A stretch of 64,000 nucleotides of DNA from Sporodiniella umbellata (lineage: Eukaryota > Mucoromycota > Mucoromycetes > Mucorales > Rhizopodaceae). Shown here piece by piece: positions 49,590 through 60,853 of this stretch; within the stretch, counting starts at the first letter, position 1; each line of letters starts with the position of its first letter. The DNA lies in the NCBI GenBank assembly GCA_025677835.1, contig JAIXMR010000010.1:248001-312000 (forward strand), in the 5' to 3' direction. The notes below the pieces were generated by a model. The model was given only the letters and a program-made list of their open reading frames with translations. It ran no database searches and was not told where the DNA came from. A program made the position numbers and the translations under genes.

Positions 49590-51594
49590 TTTTAGATCTA
49601 CAAATCCGCGCTTTCATATAATTTTTTCCCTTTAAAAGTTAACAAAGGCAGTTATAAGCCTTTCCTATATAATGTAAAACAGCAAAGTCAATCTTTTACT
49701 GCTAGCGCTGGCAGCGATCTTTTAAGATATTCAATAAAGAAAAGCTATTACAGTCTCTACTTAAACTAAAACAAAACCGGGGCACATTTCCAGGTAATTT
49801 ATTTAAGCTCTTAGCAGTTTATATAATGAAACTTCTAACTCAACTTTTGTAGATAATGCGATCTGTGTCTGTTTTATGAAAACAACCAAAAAAAAAAGTC
49901 TTGAAAAAAACTATATGGTTATTTGCTTTATTTATAAGCCGATTTGTCGATTCATGTTTGGTAAAAAAAATAAAATAAAATAAAACAAGAAAGCTTATAT
50001 CGCCTCTGTTGCTTATAAATTTTGTATTTGGCCTGGTACTGTAGAAGAGCCTAAAAGACAGTATTTTAGAAATCTAGGGTTTGAGACAAAAGCTTCTCTT
50101 ATTATAGTAAAAAGAAAAAAAAATCCATAAGAGACTACTTACATCTAGTTTTGGTCTGCTCCGACCAATTTAAATAACTCGGTGAGCTATGCGTTCCTTT
50201 AGAAACAGATTTGGTAGACTCATTTTTGTTATATAAAATAAAGAAAATGTACAAGAGTGGAAATTTTTCCAATAGCAGAAGGCTTAGCTCTATCGAAAAC
50301 AGCTTTTAATTTCAAAAAGGTACTGGTGGTGTCTATACTTATTTTGAGTAGAAAAATGGTTACACACAATGTGTGTTTCTGAAATACGTCGGATCTGATG
50401 CTGTAGCTTTATTGTTTCACAAACTAATACCTGGTGTAAAGAACCTGCTGTTCTGCCAAAGTTACAAGACCATTCCAGATAATCAACTTATATTTCCCTT
50501 TATCCCCCTTTTTTATTTTGTTTTGGTATTCTCATAGCATTAATATGACTCGGAAGCACTGCAGAGCATAAGTCTAGACTTTATTCAAGTGCCCAACAAA
50601 AGTATAAAACATCTACATCACCAGTTTTTTTTTTTTTTTTTTTTTTTTGCTGAGGACCTGAAGCTTTTTAAATAAATAAAAAATAGGGCCATGATACATT
50701 GTAACCAGCTTATAGAAGTATGCACCTTAGACCGTTCGATGGAAAATTTCAAGACAATATTGAAGTTTAGCAGCGATAGGCAATATAATTTATAAATCGT
50801 GCAGGTTACACAAACTTGAGTAGAGCTCGAGCGGTGTATTGAAGTGACTCAAGACAGCTAAATGGAACTAGAGTTTTTTTCAGGTGTACATTAGTAAGAA
50901 TAGGAATCAGACTCTATATGTTTTATCGACCTAGTTGCATTTGAGCTTCCTGTTTTGTAGAAAGAAAGCACGGTCACATCTTTTTTTATCGCAGTTCTCT
51001 TCATTTTAACTGGATATCAATGAATGCTAATTGAAAGCTACATCTATTTGGCAACGCTTCTAGAAAGAAACTCTGGAAGCTTATGTACGATACAAGTCTA
51101 CTTTGCCTTTGTGTAGCCCTCGCTTTGCCATGGCTGTATGTAACAACAAGGACCTATCCTGTTCTTTTTTGGCTATCGCTATTTTATAACTTTTGTTTTT
51201 CTCAATACTGTTGTTTTGACTCGTTACAGTATTTGTTTTGTATATAAACTTGTTCTGAAAGCGTACCAACAGCAACATATATCCTTGATAGATCTGATTG
51301 AAACAGTTTTCCAAAAACGAAAACCTTTTCTCCGAGACTTTTTCTTGTTTATTTTATTTTTAAAGCTGCTTGGGTGTAGTGTTTTAGCTATATTTGGTCT
51401 TTTGTCGTATGTATGTCCAATTTAGGAAAAAGGTACATAGAGAGGTTTACTTGGGATCCACTAGGAGGCTCGACCTTTTGAAAACATAAACACAAAAGAG
51501 CCGATATATAACATTTTATTTCAATAGTAAAAATAAAGGGGGGGGGGAGAATAGGGCATAGAGTGCTCTTTTGTATCGATCAAATTTCCCTGGC

Positions 51595-51608
51595 GTGTGT
51601 GTGTGTGT
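51595..51608. repeat. (GT)7 microsatellite
   Basis: Seven GT units in the gene-free stretch. Confidence 0.75.
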
Positions 51609-52267
51609 AACTATACTCGTTTTGAAAGTTGCTTTCTTTAAAAGTTGAGTTTTCAATAGGTTTTGTTACTCTTGTAAGGATTTTGAGATTTAGAGGCATG
51701 CTTGTTTCTTTTTTTTTATTATTTATAAGCATATGTGTTTACAATAGCCCAAGCGTATCCTCTCTGAGTACTTATTTACATGTGTTACATAAAATGGGGA
51801 CTGGACAACGATGTGGTAGATCAATAAACGGACTTCAGTGAATAACGAGTGTTTGCGTAACAGGGTTCAATATAAAAAAGGGGCCGTTTTTTTTTTTGTA
51901 TAAACCGCTGTCATCCTAGAAGCTCCGATATGTTAACAAATAAAAGTGTTGAAATGCCTACCCGTGCTTCCGGATTAACTTTTAATGTACGGTACGCTAC
52001 GGTAATTCTGAAGGAAAAAAAAAAAAAAAAAAAAGGGTGATGGCTACAATGACGGATCGAGCCAAAATTCTTTTTCCGACTTATTTCCAACAAAACATGG
52101 ACAATGAGAAAGAGCTGAGTGATTATTCTAACATTTTAGTGTTTTATTTATTTATTTTGCATGTAAGGTTGATTTAATAATACAAGGTGAAAAAAAAAAA
52201 AAAAAAAGTAAATAGACATATATATGTATATATATATATATATGAAAGCGGGAAGGGGGGGGGGTAT

Positions 52268-54029
52268 TTAGTTCTCTACATATTCTGGGGGTGGAATGGA
52301 GGGTATTCTTTCTAAAGTGTTGTTATTCACGTTTTGGTCATTTGTAAACAGTTGAAATTGGGAGGCCATTTCCATTTGTCTACGGAATTTAAAATAGCAA
52401 GGACAGAGCTGAGGCTGTGGTTCTGTAGAGGGTATTTGTTCATCTGAATCTGGCCTACATTGGAGCATCAGGTCTTGTTCAATCACTTCCTGTACCATTT
52501 TTCCTTTGTCGTCACCATGGCTTGGGTTGGTACCCACGTTGAGTTCTGAGTAAGAAGGCAGGCGGCCATAATCTTCTTTCAGGCGGCAGTCAAAGATGGT
52601 AATAGGCGTCTCGAGTCGGATTGTCTCACGTTTCCGGACGACCTGTGTTCCGTTCTCTCTTTGATTGGTGGGTTTGCGCAATTTGGAGAGCCAGGTAGAT
52701 TGATGCACTGGGTTGGTATTCATGTTGCTCATGGGTTGTATGACGCCTGTGTTTTCATTGTTCGTATGTCTAGCGTGTAGATCGCTATGGGGAGAAAAGG
52801 CAGCGGGTGGTGGTAAGGCTACGAGACAGGAAGAGGCCTGGGCTGCTTGCTGTTCGATCATATTGTCGTTGAACTGGCTAGCGCCTGTTTTCTGGAAAGA
52901 GTCATCGCTAAAGCTGCTTGTACTACTGGTTGTACTCAAGACGGGCCTGGCATCACTGTCGATGAACGATAAAGTTAGGGTGATACAGAGATGATGTCTG
53001 AACAGAATGTCCTTGTAGTAAGTCGTATGATGAATATTTCTCATGCAAGTTGGTGTAGCAAATGTCACTCGGTAGGCGATGGTGTCCGTCAAATCTACAC
53101 CCTTGCTGTGTTTTGTAAACACAGGTCTCAGATCAGCTTCATCTTCGCCCCCTTCCACAAGCTTTACAGATTTGAGGAACGACAAAAAGAACGTCTCAGA
53201 GTCTGTTCGATTGGCTCTTGCTTCAGCCACGCTGTATCGACGGTTTTCGGTGATGGCGATTTCCATATGTTCCAATCTGACCTTCTTGCGGTGAGGCTCT
53301 AAGATCAGCTTCAGGTGAAATAGGTCACCCGAGGAAAACGCAGCTCGTTCTACGACCAGCTGAATGTCAGCAGCGGGTAATTGTTTTTCATAGGTGCGGG
53401 ACAGGTCTTGGAGTGAATTATTAGTGAGCAAAGAATCTGACATATAGGCACGCAATACCAAAACAGGTCGTGAGGCATGCCAGTTGTTAAGAATTTGTTG
53501 AATGCCACTTTCAAATAAGTTGACGCGGGCGTCTATCGTATGCTTCACACGTCCAAATACATCTTCAATGGTTTCCACAATCGACTATAGAGAGATGGTT
53601 GTGAGTACTATGTGTGTTTCCAAATAACTTTCGCGTTTTACATTGGGTATAATAAATGCAAAGGAGAATCGATGCGTTCCAGCAGACAGTTTGATGTATT
53701 CGTTCTTTTTGGCTTCCAGCACTTGAACTTTTTCTTCACTTAGATTGTTTTCGTGACTTAGACGTGTTCCTCTAGCACCAATACCTGCATACAAGTCAAT
53801 ATTTTTATACAAAAAAAAAAAAGAGAAAGAGTCTACCTTCTGGCCAATAAGTAGTGGCAACAGACTTAAAGGTGGCAGTAATACCCGTTATTTTAGTTGA
53901 GCGGGTCAAATTGAGTATGACAGTCCCGCTAAAGACAGTCGAGGAATCTTCAGTAGGAGGGCCTCTGAGAATCAACGGCTTGATTGGATCAAACGATAGC
54001 CTTTCAGGTGATAGAAGACTTAAGTGCAT
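52268..54029 (-). CDS. Alpha-arrestin (ART-type ubiquitin-ligase adaptor), 550 aa, three exons
   Basis: Exons 54029-53837, 53784-53642 and 53584-52268 (introns of 52 and 57 nt). The N-terminal arrestin fold is clear: ILRGPPTEDSSTVFSGTVIL, then ATFKSVATTYWPEG, and FSFAFIIPNSIVETIEDVFG followed by RVKHTIDARV. The C-terminal arrestin lobe spans roughly 180-330 (PAADIQLVVERAAFSSGDLF, then IAYRVTFATPTCM). The long tail is disordered and carries a PPEY sequence near the end (SIPPPEYVEN) and a LPSYSEL site, the kind of PY motif that recruits Nedd4/Rsp5 ligases. Alpha-arrestins link such ligases to plasma-membrane transporters for endocytosis. The intron 53585-53641 must be removed to pass a TAG. There is no TATA box or other clear control signal. 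Confidence 0.85.
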
Positions 54030-55575
54030 GTCAAAATGAAGCTGTTTTCAATGATTCTTATTCCAAAAAAGAAGTATGAAATAAATAGACTAAAATGAAA
54101 AAAAAAATTTTTTTTGAAGAAATAAAAAAAAAGAAAAAAGGCATTTAGCACCATTGATTATTATTATTCTACGGCCATTCAAAAAAGTATTTTTACTTTT
54201 TTTAGCTTGAAAAGTAACGTTTAGCAAACGACAATGTTTCACCAATCCGCGTTCTTTTTGCGTGAGAAGAATAACGTGAAACTGATTTTTTAGTCATTTT
54301 TAATTGGTGGATCTGGAAAGGAGACCAAAAAAAAAAAAATATTTTTCCAATGATTACATCTTTGGGAGATCATACAATCATAACCACAGTGCCTACTCTG
54401 CAATATCCATCGAGGCAGTGACCGTTCCAAAGTGGATGAAGATCTTCAGCACTGTATGGGCAATACTACTGTATTTCTTGGAGATTCTTTCCGAAATTTC
54501 GGCTTTATGGTATCATTGTTCTAGGCAAAAAAAAAAAATAAAAAAAAAAATTTCTATTTTGTACAGCGAAAAGAAAAACGTGTAGCAGAGCATTACACAT
54601 GTCCTCCCATCTCGCCACCCCTTCTTCTATTGCCTTTTGTAAAAAAAGAAAACAGTGTACTCTATCTAGCCTAGTATGGACTGACTCAGCGTTCACAGAC
54701 TGCTTTCTGCGATAAACAGTCGAACAGAAGTATTAGAAAACAAGCAAACCTTTGAAAGAGCAAAAAAAAAAAAAAAGAGCTTCCGTCTTTTTGAAACTTG
54801 AACTGTAGCCATTTGCAGATTTAATATTATCAAGTGTAGCGCCATCCTAAAACACATACACGTAGCAAGGCGTCAGCGCGCTTGTGAGCAGTTTAAAATC
54901 TAGATCTGACACAATGTATACCGTCTGTCTTGAAAAGACTTTGTTCTGATCATTAGGCTTCTTTAGGAAACAATTGACGATGAATCATGTAATGTGATTT
55001 TGCAGACGAAAGGGTTAGTGTCTTTTCTGTTCAGGGCCAAACTGATATCATCCAACTGTCATCGTATTCGTCTAATAGTGAGCTGGCTCCGTATATGAAA
55101 CAAAAAGGGATGAGTGAAGATATGTATAAACGGACTCTCTTTTGACAATCTTACAACGTACTATTTTTTTTTTTTTTTTTTTTTTGAAAGAGTGACTTCA
55201 TAGCGTGCCACAGTGATAGGTTAGATCTGAAGAACATCCGATTCTTACAAAGCGGCTTTTACTACAAGAACCATTTTTTTTTAGGGCACAAAAAAACAAG
55301 AATAATGCAAACAGACAATAAACTGTTTAAATATTGGAGTGCACCCAACGCATACTGTACTACGGTTAATTTTTGAGCTGCTCTTTTTTTTTTGTTTTTC
55401 AAGATGGAGTAACACAAAAACCATTGTCAAATTTAGAATCGTCTATTGTCTACCTTTCGGGCCTCACCGCTTCCTTGTTTTTGTGAAACCTGTGACAACA
55501 AAAATAATAGCAAAAACAAAAAAAAAATGGCCAATGTTTGTTCAACGGCTTTATTATGGAACGCCCCGTTGGCTA

Positions 55576-55611
<36 letters not shown>

Positions 55612-56868
55612 GGGTCTTTCTACAGAAAAAAAAAACTGAGCAGATATTTTTGACATGTGGTCTGGGTTACAGGCTTAGGGAAAGCGTTGTTTCTGACACC
55701 GCCAGCACAATGGATTCTTCTTTTATAATACAGGTTCAAAAGCAATAAGTCTATACAGTCTTTAAAGTAGAGCCGTCTACTATACTACTTTGCTGTAACT
55801 ATAAATAAGGGTGTAAGTGGGCTGTATATATACGCATATCTATTGATTTAAATGTCGTAAGTTTTATTAGCTATTAATCCTGTTATATACGGGTTTTTCT
55901 TAGCGGGGCATTCATGTAGCTCGTGCCACTATTTATCGCAACACTCATTCAGGACCTTACGCCTATTAAGAAAGCGCGCTTCCTCAAGCTGGACAGTATC
56001 ATTTAAAAAAAAAGCGACTGGTAAAACTTTGTTGGCGTCTCTATAAAATGGAAGATTAATCTTCTAATCTGCGCTCTACCAAGATGTGATGTGACTTGGT
56101 ATTATTTCGACATACTTTGACCCTATCAATTGCTAAGGATGCTTTAATCATCTTGGTCATGCAACTTGTGATCACAGATCTTGCATGAACTGATCAGTTC
56201 GTGTTTAATTCTGTACACAGTATTGACCAGTTTCAAGAAAAAAAAAAGGGAAAACATCGGTTTGCTTATGAGTGAATGTGCTATCAACGCCTAGATGCAA
56301 GCTTTCCAGAATACATATATAAAGAGAAGGATAGTCACAGTCTCAAATAAGCATAGACGAATTGGTATCGATTTCGTAATATCATTTATGGAAAGAAATG
56401 AATTCGATAAATGAAATTTTAAAAAATTCAATAAGAAAACATGTAGAAAAACTGGTTTGTTAAATCGAGCGCTTATAACTAACTTAATTCATATAACAAT
56501 TGTAGTGACACCTTATAGGGTGTTTGAGCTTTCTTCAAAAAAAAAAAAAAAAAAAAAACATAGCAGCTTCATCACAAAAAATAAAAATCATTGGAAGAGG
56601 AATAAAAATGGTATGTGGGAGTCTAACAATGTGATTAAAACACATTGTTATTTTCAAAACTACTGGCTTCTCTTGTACAACCAAAAAAAGTTCTAGAAGT
56701 CGTTCCTCCGCTCAAAAGGTTTGCAACATCACAATTGCCAATCTATCTATCATTGTTAAAGTTGTATCATTTGTTGATAATATCTTCAAATGGCAAAACC
56801 AGACTTTAGTTCTAAACTCTTGCTTTTTTAAAAGAAAAAGAAAAATTTCGAATTGTTTTTAATCACCC
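54030..56868. other. Gene-free stretch
   Basis: A+T-rich with T-runs near 55165-55184 and 55580-55606. The frames 54304-54585 and 55339-55653 (plus) run through homopolymers and have no known domain. Nothing else is supported. Confidence 0.5.
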
Positions 56869-57138
56869 ATGACGGAACAAGAAGCTTTATTGACAGAAAT
56901 AAGAAAAAGGCTATTAAACAAAAAGATAATCAGAACGTATTTGCCTCTAAGAGGAGATTCAGTTCAAATAGAAACTGAAAACAATGTTAACATAAGAATT
57001 ATCGGTGAAGAGCCTATGATTTACAAATACTACGAAAACAGCCAAAAAGTATCAATAAAAAAGCATGAGTGGGTTTTGGAGTATTCTAAAAAAATGGTTA
57101 AAAGTGGTATTATCAATAACATTGATTTTACATACTAA
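56869..57138 (+). CDS. Small orphan ORF, 89 aa
   Basis: ATG at 56869 (context CACCCATGA) to TAA at 57136-57138. The protein is polar and helical/basic (MTEQEALLTEIRKRLLNKKI), with a central VQIETENNVNIRIIGEEPMI and C-terminal KKHEWVLEYSKKMVKSG. The composition looks more like protein than the flanking A+T-rich noise, but there is no intron, no recognisable domain and no neighbour giving context. It could be a lineage-specific gene, a fragment of a decayed gene, or chance. I cannot assign a role. Confidence 0.35.
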   Translation: MTEQEALLTEIRKRLLNKKIIRTYLPLRGDSVQIETENNVNIRIIGEEPMIYKYYENSQKVSIKKHEWVLEYSKKMVKSGIINNIDFTY

Positions 57139-57902
57139 GCGACTACAAAACGTTACCATGGCAATCGACCTATCCGTTCAGAGCTCTGTATAAATGAAAA
57201 CACAATTATTATAATAGAGCAATTTTGGAAAGCTTATGTTTAATCAAATTATTAACGTTAACGCTTTATTATAAATAAACGTAGCACTAAAAAAAATGGC
57301 CCTATTTAATGTGAAGGGTGGTATTGATGCCTGTCTTTGCTATCAGACGCTATTTGGTATTTCAGCTCTGATAATAAAATCGGATGCGATCAAAAAATAG
57401 AGCAAGCGTTGAAATCGGTTGAACAGTCTGTATGTCTGGACATTTGACAGTGTTCTATTTTTGGCTCAATGAAATTATCTTTAGAACCCTACTGTACCTT
57501 AGTTAGCATATCGCTGATATCTCAATGTGTGTGGATTTAATATTTTTTTTTCGAGGTGACTATCAATTAATGACCGCGTGCTTATAAACCTGTATTAAGA
57601 AAATAGTAATGCCACGATTTTCTTTCTCTTTTACCATTAAGCATTCTTAGTCTAAAAAAAAAAGAGAGCAGGTGAATTCGTCGCTCTTTGCAGTATTTAT
57701 TTTAAAGTCTGGTGGGCTATTGCATTTTAAAGATAACACTACAATTCTTGAGACAATCACTTGCTCACCATTTCCTTTTTCTTCCTTGAGAACAGAGCCA
57801 GTCACGGAGTGTTGCAGAAATACCCTGAGTTTACGAAAACAGTATAGGCCCCGTATATGCTTTTTATTGAATTTGGCTTTGCTTCACTTTTGAGACGGCA
57901 AT
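57139..57902. other. Upstream flank of the transposase-derived gene
   Basis: I looked for inverted terminal repeats that pair with the sequence after 58457 and found none. A minor frame at 57672-57893 is not supported. Confidence 0.4.
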
Positions 57903-58457
57903 ATGGACTTGGCTTGTGAATTAAACAGGGGTGTTCCTCTGTTTGCCCTTGATGCTACGACTTATGAAGTTCAAATGGAGGAAACCATAAGAGAAAGGTT
58001 GGTGGCTTCCACTGAATCCAAAGCGTGTTCTACATCAAAGCAAAAGAAAAACAACAAATACGGCCCTGAACATATCCGCCGCTTTATTGAGATTTTGCAA
58101 GAAGAAGGATTATCTGTGCCTGTAGCTGCAAAAAAGTGCAAGATTCCCCGTAGTACAGCCTATAAATTGTTTGCTGAATTCAATACTAGTAAAGGTACTA
58201 CTTTGCCTGGAAGATTCCCGAAGAAAAAAGCAAACAGAGGAACTGCTCAAAAAATTTTTCCAGAACATACTCGGTTTTTGACATCTTACTTTGCTGCACA
58301 CCCTAAATCTACTTTGAAATCAGCTCAGGAAGCACTTGCTATTCAATTCAATGGCTTTACAGTCTCTCTCCCAACCCTTTGGAGGCACTTGACTGAGCAA
58401 TCTTTTTTGAAAGAGCGTAGAGCTCCTGGGCGCAAAACAGAAAGTAACTTAGAGTAA
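57903..58457 (+). CDS. Tc1/mariner-type transposase DNA-binding region without the DDE domain, 184 aa
   Basis: One open frame from an ATG at 57903 to a TAA. Residues ~50-150 form paired helix-turn-helix modules (KYGPEHIRRFIEILQEEGLS, VPVAAKKCKIPRSTAYKLF, then TRFLTSYFAAHPKSTLKSAQ and FTVSLPTLWRHLTEQ) as in the N-terminus of Tc1/IS630-like transposases abundant in Mucorales. A full transposase would continue with a DDE/D catalytic domain of ~200 residues; here a stop follows RRAPGRKTESNLE, and frames downstream (e.g. 58568-58828) do not show the catalytic motifs. No terminal inverted repeats were found. The frame is intact, so either a truncation after the HTH half or a retained DNA-binding protein is possible. 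Confidence 0.7.
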   Translation: MDLACELNRGVPLFALDATTYEVQMEETIRERLVASTESKACSTSKQKKNNKYGPEHIRRFIEILQEEGLSVPVAAKKCKIPRSTAYKLFAEFNTSKGTTLPGRFPKKKANRGTAQKIFPEHTRFLTSYFAAHPKSTLKSAQEALAIQFNGFTVSLPTLWRHLTEQSFLKERRAPGRKTESNLE

Positions 58458-59184
58458 ACAAGTAGGTGTCAGCCTACATTTGTAAATGGATCCTGAAAAG
58501 TCTTAGTTCTTTTGAATACCTACATTTCTGGGAGTAGAACTATAGCTACCTGAGAAGTATACTTACCATGGACAGAATGATAGAGCCAACCAAAGTGTTC
58601 TCAAACTGGCACCAAGGGCTGCTATATAGTCTCTCTTATCCAATGGGATTATACTATATTTTGTTGACTATGTGTTTGCCTGATCCACAAGATCAATTTG
58701 TGAACAGCTTTTTTTTTTTTTTTAACCTTGTCGTCTGTAACAAATGCACAAGGTGTTTTTGTAAAAGCATGTATGAAGCAATATCAATAAAAGTCTTTCC
58801 TACAAGTTTCCAAGATGTACTAAAATAATGCTTTTCTTGTGTGTTTTTTTTTGAAAAGCCAAAATCGTCTGAGACTTTATATATCTTTGATCCTTGTCTA
58901 CATGTACTGACAGAGAATTTGTTTTACAGATATAAATATTTGTGTCAAAGTCCAGCAAAGCAGAAGGTAATGAGTATAGGGGGTTTTTTTTTTTTGCCAG
59001 TCTAAAAAAAAAGCCTCTGAAAGTGTACTAACAAAATCTTTGCTTTCATATTAAAAGCATATACAATCATTTGATTTAGCTCCTTTATCCTAATAAAACA
59101 GAAAGATAAATTACTCTAATTATTATGATCCAAACCAAAAATTCTACAAACTTTATTTTCTCTCTTCTAAATCACTTTTGACAC
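58458..59184. other. Intergenic stretch
   Basis: 3' flank of the transposase-derived gene and promoter side of the peroxiredoxin gene. A GTAGG...CCTAC hairpin lies near 58462-58479. The frame 58568-58828 may be decayed transposon sequence but has no motif to prove it. Confidence 0.4.
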
Positions 59185-59883
59185 ATGAGTAAGTCAAAGA
59201 TCCAAAACAAACATCTAATCCTCTACAGACTTACAATTCGCTCGAGTGCAAAAGCCAGCCCCTGTTTTTACAGCGCCTGCAGTAGTGGATGGGGAATTTA
59301 AAGACATTTCTTTGTCTGACTACCTTGGAAGATACCTTGTTTTTTTCTGGTATCCAATGGATTTTACATTTGTATGTCCTACAGAAGTAATAGCCTTTTC
59401 TGATCGTATTGAAGAGTTTAAGAAGCTCAACTGCGATGTGGTAGCTGCTTCATGCGATTCGGGTAGGTTTTTTTTTTTGTCTTTTTTTTTTTTTTGGAAA
59501 CGCAAACTAAGAAAAGTACGCAAGAGTACGCTCATTTAGCGTGGTCGAAAACCGAGCGTAGTAAAGGAGGACTAGGAAAAGTCAATATACCAATACTTGC
59601 AGACAAAACAAAGGAAATTGCAAAATCCTATGGTATCTATATAGAAGAGCAAGGAATTTCACTTCGAGGATTGTTCATTATCGATAGAAATGGAATTGTA
59701 CGACAGATCACTATCAACGATCTTCCTGTGGGACGTTCTATAGATGAGACCCTTCGTTTACTCAATGCGTTTAAGGTTTCTGATGAAAACGGGGAAGTAT
59801 GCCCGGCAAACTGGAAAAGTGGTGAGGAAACAATCAAACCAAGCGTAAGCGCTGCTGAAAAATACTTTGCTTCCAAAAATTGA
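59185..59883 (+). CDS. Typical 2-Cys peroxiredoxin (Tsa1/Prdx type), 198 aa, three exons
   Basis: Exons 59185-59188, 59229-59462 and 59525-59883. The first coding exon is only ATG A, followed by a consensus GTAAGT donor and a 40-nt intron. The protein starts [20 protein letters not shown]. The peroxidatic cysteine is Cys51 in DFTFVCPTE and the resolving cysteine is Cys172 in GEVCPANW. The hyperoxidation-sensitivity motifs GGLG and C-terminal YF ([10 protein letters not shown]) are both present, so the enzyme should be inactivated by high peroxide and act in signalling as well as defence. It reduces H2O2 and alkyl peroxides using thioredoxin in the cytosol. Length and order are normal. Confidence 0.94.
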
Positions 59884-60024
59884 TGAGTATTTCTTCAACT
59901 CAGATCTCTTTATATGTATATATCTCATTACTAAGCATATAAATTAATAGCTCTTTCCAGTATGCCTTTCAGTATCACTTGTTTACTCTATTTTATTTTT
60001 AAATATATATGTAATTTTTTTTTT

Positions 60025-60853
60025 TTAAAGTTTGGATGTCCAAGGATAAGGGTCTTCTGTCGCTTTATCAAGACATAATATATGTTGCGCTGTCTCCCAG
60101 TTATGCGCGTTTCTTTCTATGATTTCCTTGTCGTTTACGTTGTGTCCACAGATTTCAAGTATTTGTTCGGGTGGTATGCTTTTTCCCGATAGCTTTTTAA
60201 ATACGATTTTGCTGAGTGCATAGCAGGCCACTGTCCCATCATCCAAAACAAATCGATGCTGTATAACAAACCATTTATTATTCCATGCGTACAATCGGCC
60301 CTGTACTCTATATTTGGCAAAGGGAGGTATCTCTTTTCGAAAAAGGGTAACTACACCACCAGTGTGACCAAAAATATGGAGGTCTTGCACTATACACACT
60401 TTTGGGAAAATAGAGTACAGTAATTCAATTCGGCTAAAATCGAGCATTTTGTTGTACATCCTGTGGTTTTTTTTTTAGCACACTATGTAGAAGTGTTTGT
60501 TTACCCATTATTCTATTTCAATGTTAAGGGATGTTTCTAAGAAAAATACTGCAAATCTTACCATGTGTTGGTTGTAATCTATATCATCTAAATAACAACG
60601 GTGGTCTTGACTTATTGTAGTAAACAAAGCTGTTTTTTTGTTAGTAAATACGAAAAAGCCATTGCCTCTGGAGTCTTAAGAGATAAAACAGCTTACGTTC
60701 AGGACGAAGTTTATTTTTTTTCGTCTTTTTGATAACGGATCTGACAGTCAACCACGATCTAAAAGTGTATACCAAAGGAAAAGACTTTATGTGGCTTAAA
60801 GCCAATATCCCTATAGGCACAGCTGCAAGGATAATTGCTTTGGATCCGTCCAT
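60025..60853 (-). CDS. THEM6-like hotdog-fold thioesterase, membrane-anchored, 222 aa, four exons including an 8-nt microexon
   Basis: Exons 60853-60697, 60629-60562, 60512-60505 and 60460-60025. An N-terminal membrane helix (residues ~5-21, AIILAAVPIGILALSH) is followed by a basic stretch and a 4HBT-type hotdog domain: RCYLDDIDYNQHMNNG, YNKMLDFSRIELLYSIFPKV, then GGVVTLFRKEIPPFAKYRV and WNNKWFVIQHRFVLDDGTVA. The exon 60512-60505 (AATAATGG) is required to join DYNQHM to MYNKML in frame and supplies the NNG of the conserved HMNN motif. Introns are 67, 49 and 44 nt, the first with a perfect TACTAAC branch site. Family members are thought to hydrolyse acyl-CoA or act on ER lipids. The gene converges with the peroxiredoxin and diverges from the V-ATPase gene. 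Confidence 0.82.

Larger units (their letters stand above)
49093..52267. other. Gene-free stretch with long homopolymers
   Basis: Contains a 33-base A run (49553-49585), a long T run near 50626-50648, a (GT)7 at 51595-51608 and a (TA)n near 52220-52241. Frames such as 51081-51314 (minus), 51216-51425 (plus) and 51629-51841 (plus) have no known domain and look like noise. Confidence 0.5.

Noticed and set aside
54304..54585. 93-aa plus ORF
   Set aside because: Starts without ATG and runs through A-homopolymers; no recognisable motif.
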